A stretch of 64,000 nucleotides of DNA from Pyronema omphalodes (lineage: Eukaryota; Ascomycota; Pezizomycetes; Pezizales; Pyronemataceae). The position numbers were made by a program, and so were the translations under genes. Positions within the stretch are counted from its first letter, which is position 1, and the number at the start of each line of letters is the position of its first letter. The stretch lies in the NCBI GenBank assembly GCA_024516155.1, contig JAJJXM010000054.1:124001-188000 (forward strand), read 5' to 3'. The notes beneath the pieces were generated by a model. The model saw nothing but the letters and a program-made list of their open reading frames with translations. It ran no database searches and was not told the origin of the DNA. This document shows positions 58,498 to 64,000 of the stretch, piece after piece.

Positions 58498-61400
58498 TTA
58501 ATCCTTGAGTCGGTAGTCCCTCGGAGAATCAGGGTACTTGAGATGAAACTGTCGTAACTTCTCCTGACCTCCTACTGAAAAGTTGTCGAATGGTTCTTCC
58601 GTCCAGTCTTTTTTGTTGGGCCAACCTAGCCATTTAACAAGGTACAATACTCGATTTCCAGATTTATAGCTGCTCATGATGTCATTGATATCGTATTCCT
58701 CGCTTCCCTCAACATCATCTGCCTCCCGTGAAATTTTATTTGCGTCTGGTGGAGACCGAGTTCCTGCTCTAAAGGGCTCAAGTAGTGAGGTATGGAAGAC
58801 GTTGTGTATCTTCCATTTTCGTCGGAGCGTGAGTCGTACTGCTGTTGGGGAGATGACCTTTTCGACTTGGAAGGGACCATGTTGTTTATGGTCTAACTTC
58901 CTTGATGGGCGTCTGGTTCTTATGTTGCGTCCATCTAACATAACCAAGTCTCCTACTTGGTATTCTGGTGCCTCCTGTCGTTTCTGGTCTGCATAATGTT
59001 TCATTCTTTCTTGCGTTTTTTGGAGGGCTGACTTGGCTCCTTCGTGTATCGTATGCATCCAGTGGGCGTAGGCTTTGCTGGCTGGGTTGCGCACAGCAGT
59101 TGCCGAAGGGTTGCTCGTATTCGGGTAGAACCCATAGTTGGCGTAAAAGGGTGAAAGTCCAGTTGCGCTTGTGACTGAGTTGTTGTATGCGAACTCAGCC
59201 ATGGGTACGAGGTCAGCCCAGTCGTCCATTTCGTGGTTAACAAAAGAGCGGAGGTAAGCTTCGATTGTTTGATTAAGCCGTTCCGTTTGTCCGTCCGTCT
59301 GTGGGTGGAAGGCTGTTGACATTCTTGGTTTGATTCCTAACGTTCCAAGAAATGCTTTCCAGGTGGTGCTTGTAAACCTGGAGTCTCGATCCGACACTAT
59401 ATCCTTGGGTAAGCCATGCAACTTCCAAATTTCCTTTGCGAATATTCTGGCAAGGTCTGCAGTTGTCTTGCCGTCTTTCTGTAAGGGGATGAAGTGCGCC
59501 ATTTTAGTAAATCGATCAACTATAACCCATAGTCGATCACACCCATTAGATTCTGGTAGGTTGGTAATAAAATCCATAGCAATAGATTGCCATGGGGCAT
59601 AAGTTAATTCCAAAGGTTGCAACATCCCATACTTAAGGTGCCTAGCCGTCTTGTCCTTCTGACATTCCAAACAGCTCTGTATATATTCAATAATATTTTC
59701 ATCCATCTTCGGCCACCAAAAGTTTCTCCTTATTAATTCAATTGTTCTGTCCTGACCAAAGTGCCCAGCTATTTTGGAGTCGTGCTCTGATTCAAGGACC
59801 ATGTTGACCAAATCCTTTGCTACCCATAACTTCTCTTTCCGATAGATTATGCCATCTTCTATCGTTAGTGGATCTTTTATTTTGTTTGCTGCTTTTTTAT
59901 AATTTTCGTCAAGTTCTCCAGCCTCTTTAACCATCTTTAAAAATTCTCCAGACCATTCAACAGAAGGAATTGAATTAAGCCGTGCCGAAGAAACAATGAA
60001 TGATGTTCCTTCTCCTCCACTACTAATTGCTGAAATAGATGCAAAATGTTCTTTGTGAAGGATAGTCGTAATCGGCTGATCCTCACCTCCCCCCTTTTCA
60101 GGGCGGAACTCCGGACGCCTTGACAAAGCATCTGGCTTCCCATTCTTATTCCCAGGTCTGTAAAAAATTTTAAAGTCAATGCCAGCAAGTTCTTGAGCCC
60201 ACCTTGCTTGGCGACGATTGAGTACTTTAGTTGTGGTGAAGTACTCTAAATTCTGATGGTCGCTGAATACCTGAACTGTGTGCATTGCTCCCTCCAAGTA
60301 TCTTCTCCATATTTTAAACGAATCCACAATAGCTAAAAGCTCTTTATCATGGATTTCGTAGTTTATTTCTGCCGGAGTAAATTTCCTGGAGTGAAAAGCA
60401 ATAGGGTGCAGCTTTCCGTCCTCTCCTTTCTGAGAAAGGACTGCGCCTAAGGCAAAGTCAGAGGCATCAGTTTCCACAATGCAAACCTTCTTAGGATCAA
60501 AATGACCCAGTATTGGCGCTTTTGTGAACCTCTGCTTTAACTCGTCAAATGCCAATTCCATGGCAACAGTCCATTCCCACTTCTTTGGATCGCCCTTGGT
60601 TGATTCAGTAAGAGGACGACAAATTCTTGAGAAGTCCTTAATGAATCGGCGATAGAAGTTCGCAAATCCAAGAAAGCCCTGTGTCTCTTTCAAGGATTTA
60701 GGAGGTTCCCAAACCAGGACGGTTTCCACTTTATCCTTTGCCATTTCTATCCCTTTTTCGCTTATGATGTACCCCAAAAATTCCACTTTGTTTGTCCCCC
60801 AAACACATTTTTCCGGAGATATCACCAGCCCATTTTCTTCCAGTCTGTTTAAGACTTCCTTAACCAATTTATCATGTTCCTCCTCCGTCTCAGCGTAAAT
60901 TAGAACATCATCAATATAAGCAATCACTCCTTGGTCCAACATATCCCTAAAGATATGATTCATCATATCTTGGAATGTGGCCGGTGCATTGCTTAACCCG
61001 AAAGGCATTACCAAAAATTCATATAACCCGTATCTGCATTTAAAGGCAGTCTTCCATTCATCGCCTTCTCTAATTCTGATTAAATGATAACCGTTCTTCA
61101 AGTCCATTTTCGTGAAGAACTTAGCTCCTCTTACTCGGTCTTGTAATTCAGTCATAAGAGGGAGGGGGTAGCGATTTGCTATGGTTATTTTATTGATCCC
61201 CCTGTAATCGACACAAAGCCTTAAACCTCGCCCATGGGGTTTTGGCACAAAGAGAATTGGTGCTGCCGCAGGAGATTTAGATGGTCGAAGCTTGCCTGTC
61301 CTTAGCATCTCTTTTAGCCATTCTCTCAGAGTTTCCAGTTCGACTTCATTGAGCGCATAGACTGGCCCCCAAGGAGGAGTTTCCCCTTCCTTCAAGTCTA

Positions 61401-62200
61401 TGGCGTGGTCGTAGGGCTTGTGTTCTGGAAGCTTGTCGGCGGCTTCCTTTGTCATTATGTTAATCCACTTACGGAATTTCTCAGGAACTTGTTGAAGTGC
61501 CTCTGATAATTCCTCCGTAGTGGCAACAGCTGAAATATGGCCTATTACTGAGGCCTCAGGATGGTCGAGTACGCGGCGGTCGACCTTGAGTGAAAATGTA
61601 CTGGCCTGAGCCTTAGTACAATGTTCGATGCAACGTGTAGTTGTGAAGGAGATGTTATTGCTGTCTCCCCACATGTTGCAAGGCTGATGTTTGGCCATCC
61701 ACCAATAAGGGAGGATGACATCGCAGTCGCTGTCAAGAGGGGCGACTTCGAAGGCTTCGGCTGCAAAGTGCTGTTTATGTTGCAGCATAAAAGGTACTGT
61801 GAAGAATTCTCCAGCTCCAGCAACTACCTCATTATTGAAGTTGCGGATTTGAAGAGGCTGGTCTCTTTTCACAGTAGGAATTTTGTAAGTTTGGACAAAA
61901 CCTTTGTCCAGTAAAGCTGAGGTGGAGCCTGTATCAAGTAGGACTCGCACCGTTCGAAATTTGTTCTTTGACCAATTCAACACCATGTTGATTATTGGCC
62001 TTTTTCCGTGATGGGGTGGAACCACAGCTTCCATTTTTGTTCCTTTGGAAGAGGTTCCTTTGTCGGTTCGTCGAAGTTTTGTCTTGGTCGACTCCAAGCT
62101 GTCCGATATTTTCCTTTTTGTTCCTGAACAAATAATTTTTCCTGCGTCAGATATACATTCCTCCTCCTCAGGTGACGCAACCTTAGAGGATCTTAAAAAT
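58498..62200 (-). CDS. pol: Gypsy pol polyprotein (protease, RT, RNase H, integrase, chromodomain)
   Basis: Uninterrupted frame, 1199 codons from 62097 and open further upstream to the gag stop without an ATG, consistent with expression by -1 frameshifting at the end of gag. Positions counted from 62097: aspartic protease with LLDTGST near 54-60; reverse transcriptase about 265-450 with MDLKNGYH and YIDDVLIYA; RNase H with VETDASDFALGAV near 550 and a DALSRRP end; integrase with the zinc-binding H-H-C-C region (FGQDRTIELIRRNFWW...CLEC), catalytic D (MDFITNLP), D (SDRDSRF) and E (TERLNQ); C-terminal chromodomain from about 1125 (EYDINDIMSSY, LVKWLGWPNKKDWTEEPF). Chromodomains in this group usually direct integration toward heterochromatin. 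No disabling change is seen. Confidence 0.95.
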
Positions 62201-62202
62201 CC
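62193..62202 (-). promoter_or_regulatory. Putative -1 frameshift site between gag and pol
   Basis: On the minus strand the gag end reads GGATTTTTAA: in the gag frame GAT-TTT-TAA, in the -1 frame GGA-TTT-TTA. A run of five T allows the Phe tRNA to re-pair after a one-base backward slip. The -1 frame is open from here into pol with no stop. No downstream pseudoknot was checked. Confidence 0.5.
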
Positions 62203-64000
62203 GACTCCTCATCATTCTGCTCAATCTCCCAAATCCTGGGCTGAGCATCTTCCATCATTTCATCCTCATCCTGCCGCACTGCTGCGGTCTTTGTCTTTTT
62301 TGTTTCCTTGGGCTTCTCCTGCCCTTTGTTTCCATCATCGTCATCGTCTCTCTTCCTCTTGCCAGAGGAAGCAACCTTTCCTTCGCCAGAGAGCTCTGTT
62401 CCTCCAACTGTCTTCTTAGCGTAACAATCAAACATCCTATGTCCTGATCGCCCGCATCTCCAACAGTCAGCCTTTTCCTTCTTATGTTTATCAATTTCGC
62501 TCTGAGGAACATTCTGCAGAGCTTCCCTCCCTGACGCAAAAATTGACTTCTTGTCCTTTTTCCCAGAAAAACTCTTTTTCTCCTTTTTATCCTTAAATTT
62601 ATCCTTGTGCTGCACCTCCTTTGGGCGCACAGTTTCCTTATGTTTTCCTTTATCTTTATGGCGGTCCTCCCGCTCTTCCAAAGTCTTTTTCTTATGACCC
62701 TTCAATTCCTCTTCCAAATTTTCCACAACATGAGCAGCTTCCTTAACTGCATCAATCATTGCTTCATCGTCTGTTGGAATTCCTCCAAATCTCTGATATA
62801 CCATTTTTTTGATTGAGGGCGTCATTGCCTCCCATATGACGTTTCGATACATGGGGCCAATTGCTCCCACACGCATGTTTAGGTCTTCCAATTTGGTTAT
62901 GTAGTCGTCAATATCTCCATCATACTGGAGTTCTGTGATTCTTTTAACATCTTTTTGTGCTTCTCGCTTATCTTCAAATCTGGTCTCAATTGAGCTTGAG
63001 AACGCTTGCCATGTGTCCTTAAGTCCTTGTCTTTGGATCGATTTTCGCCGCTCCTGGTGCCAACTGAGCGCTTTGTGAGTAAGCAAGCTCCCCACCCATT
63101 TTACCTGGTCGTCCTCATCTGGAAAAGCCTTGGCATATGTCGCAATGTAATCTTGCACAGACATCCACCAAGCCCTAAACAAATTCTTGTCCTTCCTAGA
63201 AAAATATTGAGGAGCCTTCATTTCAGGCATTTTTGGTCTCCTCGGCTCGTTGACCCCAGATTGCTGCAATTTTAGTACAAGAGACTCCAAGAACGCCTCG
63301 GTGGCATTCTTTGCCTCAGGCTTCTTTTGTTGAGCCTTTTGTTTGCGCTCCTGGCACTTCCTTTCCAACGCTTTTCTGATGTATGAGTCATCTGAGTCCT
63401 CGCCATCCGAAGGATCAGATGGGGGTGGTGGTGGTGGCGGTAGTCCTCCTCCTGGAGGCTTACTTCCTCTTCCACCATTTCTTCCAACATTTTCGGGAGA
63501 TCCATCTACCGATGGAGGTAAGGGGACCTCTGGTGCCCTGCCAAGTGAGGGAGGTCTGGGAGTCATTTCTTCATGCATAGCCTCAGTTAGGGACTTAGCA
63601 TCGAAGTGCTCCTTCTTCTGGATCTTTGACATAACAAGGCCAATAACCTTGTTTACCAACTCCAATTTTTCCTCCTCTCTCTGTTCCTCATAATCCAGCA
63701 GGCGTTGCTGGTGCACCTCTTCAGCTCTAGAAAGAGCTGCAATCCGCCTATCCCTCTGTTCATCATCTTGCTCCCGAATGGCATCTTGTGTATTTTTAAA
63801 GCAGGCCCATTCCTCGATTTCCTTGTTGATTTGTAGTTGCCTCTGGGCAAAGGCTTCGAGGATGGCATTCGTTGTCTGAATGCCATGGTTGAGTCATTCC
63901 GCAGCCGCTTGATTGGCTGCCTCTTTTGTTTTGGTGTCTGTGGCAAGTTCGCCAATTGTCCTCCAAACTTGCCCGGCAAAGTCGTTGCTGGCCTGAACGA
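62193..64000 (-). CDS. gag: Gypsy gag (5' end outside window; one in-frame TGA)
   Basis: The frame runs from the window edge to the stop at 62193. It contains a charged coiled-coil-like N-terminal part, a Pro-rich stretch (PPPPPPSDPSDGEDSDDS), the retrotransposon gag core (about 63230-62750, FRAWWMSVQDYI and a WHQERRKSI block), Lys-rich sequence, and a zinc knuckle CWRCGRSGHRMFDC near 62440-62480. One TGA interrupts it at 63894-63896; the frame is open on both sides, so either the copy is mutated or translation begins later. The last codons overlap pol in the -1 frame. Confidence 0.85.

Larger units (their letters stand above)
57367..64000 (-). mobile_element. Ty3/Gypsy chromovirus (partial in window)
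   Basis: Contains gag, pol and 3' LTR, oriented right to left. Domain order protease, reverse transcriptase, RNase H, integrase, chromodomain places it among chromodomain-bearing Gypsy elements. pol is intact over its full length. The left side abuts the 5' end of the LINE. The 5' LTR, primer-binding site and the start of gag lie outside the window. Confidence 0.93.

Overview
The window is nuclear DNA of a filamentous ascomycete (Pezizomycotina). The evidence is short GT-AG introns of about 44-80 bp with CTRAY-like branch points, an ApsA/Num1-type cortical dynein anchor, a CCG-6-like cell-surface protein, a NACHT-ankyrin NLR, a Tad-type LINE and a chromodomain Ty3/Gypsy element. The genus cannot be named from the sequence alone. 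Gene density is low. Many microsatellites and long G or C homopolymers are present.

Layout. 1-6.6 kb: gene-free, low complexity. 6.6-11.05 kb (+): apsA/num1 homologue with a short second exon carrying a DDPF-type C-terminus. 11.05-13.8 kb: simple repeats. 13.8-24.6 kb: an island of a composite repeat made of block D (13.8-16.5 and 21.4-24.6 kb) and block A (16.5-20.9 kb). Block A carries an intact 257-aa ORF that looks like two tandem ubiquitin-like modules, and it is interrupted by a 1.1-kb hAT deletion derivative. 27.7-28.24 kb (-): CCG-6-like secreted/GPI protein. 32.0-34.7 kb (+): decayed NLR gene. 36.8-38.5 kb (+): DYRK/HIPK-like kinase. 39.0-46.9 kb: second repeat island holding an inverted copy of the D-A unit with its own intact 257-aa ORF, a short relative of the block A tail, two foldback MITE-like elements and a second hAT derivative. 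48.7 kb (-): tRNA-Lys(CTT). 49.98-51.3 kb (+): three-exon gene for a Myb/SANT-like, coiled-coil protein. 51.4-57.37 kb (-): near full-length Tad-like LINE whose two ORFs are each broken at a G/C homopolymer. 57.37-64 kb (-): Ty3/Gypsy chromovirus with 3' LTR, intact pol and gag running off the window; the 5' LTR lies outside.

Best candidate for something undescribed: the D-A composite unit. It occurs in two inverted islands, is bounded by the direct repeat TGAACACTGAC followed by degenerate CCCTAA-like sequence, and keeps the duplicated ubiquitin-like ORF open in both copies while surrounding sequence has diverged, lost segments and gained insertions. Comparison of copies also dates events: hAT copy 1 and a large GGAGA expansion are present in copy A only, and two other copies of the tail preserve the empty hAT target site.
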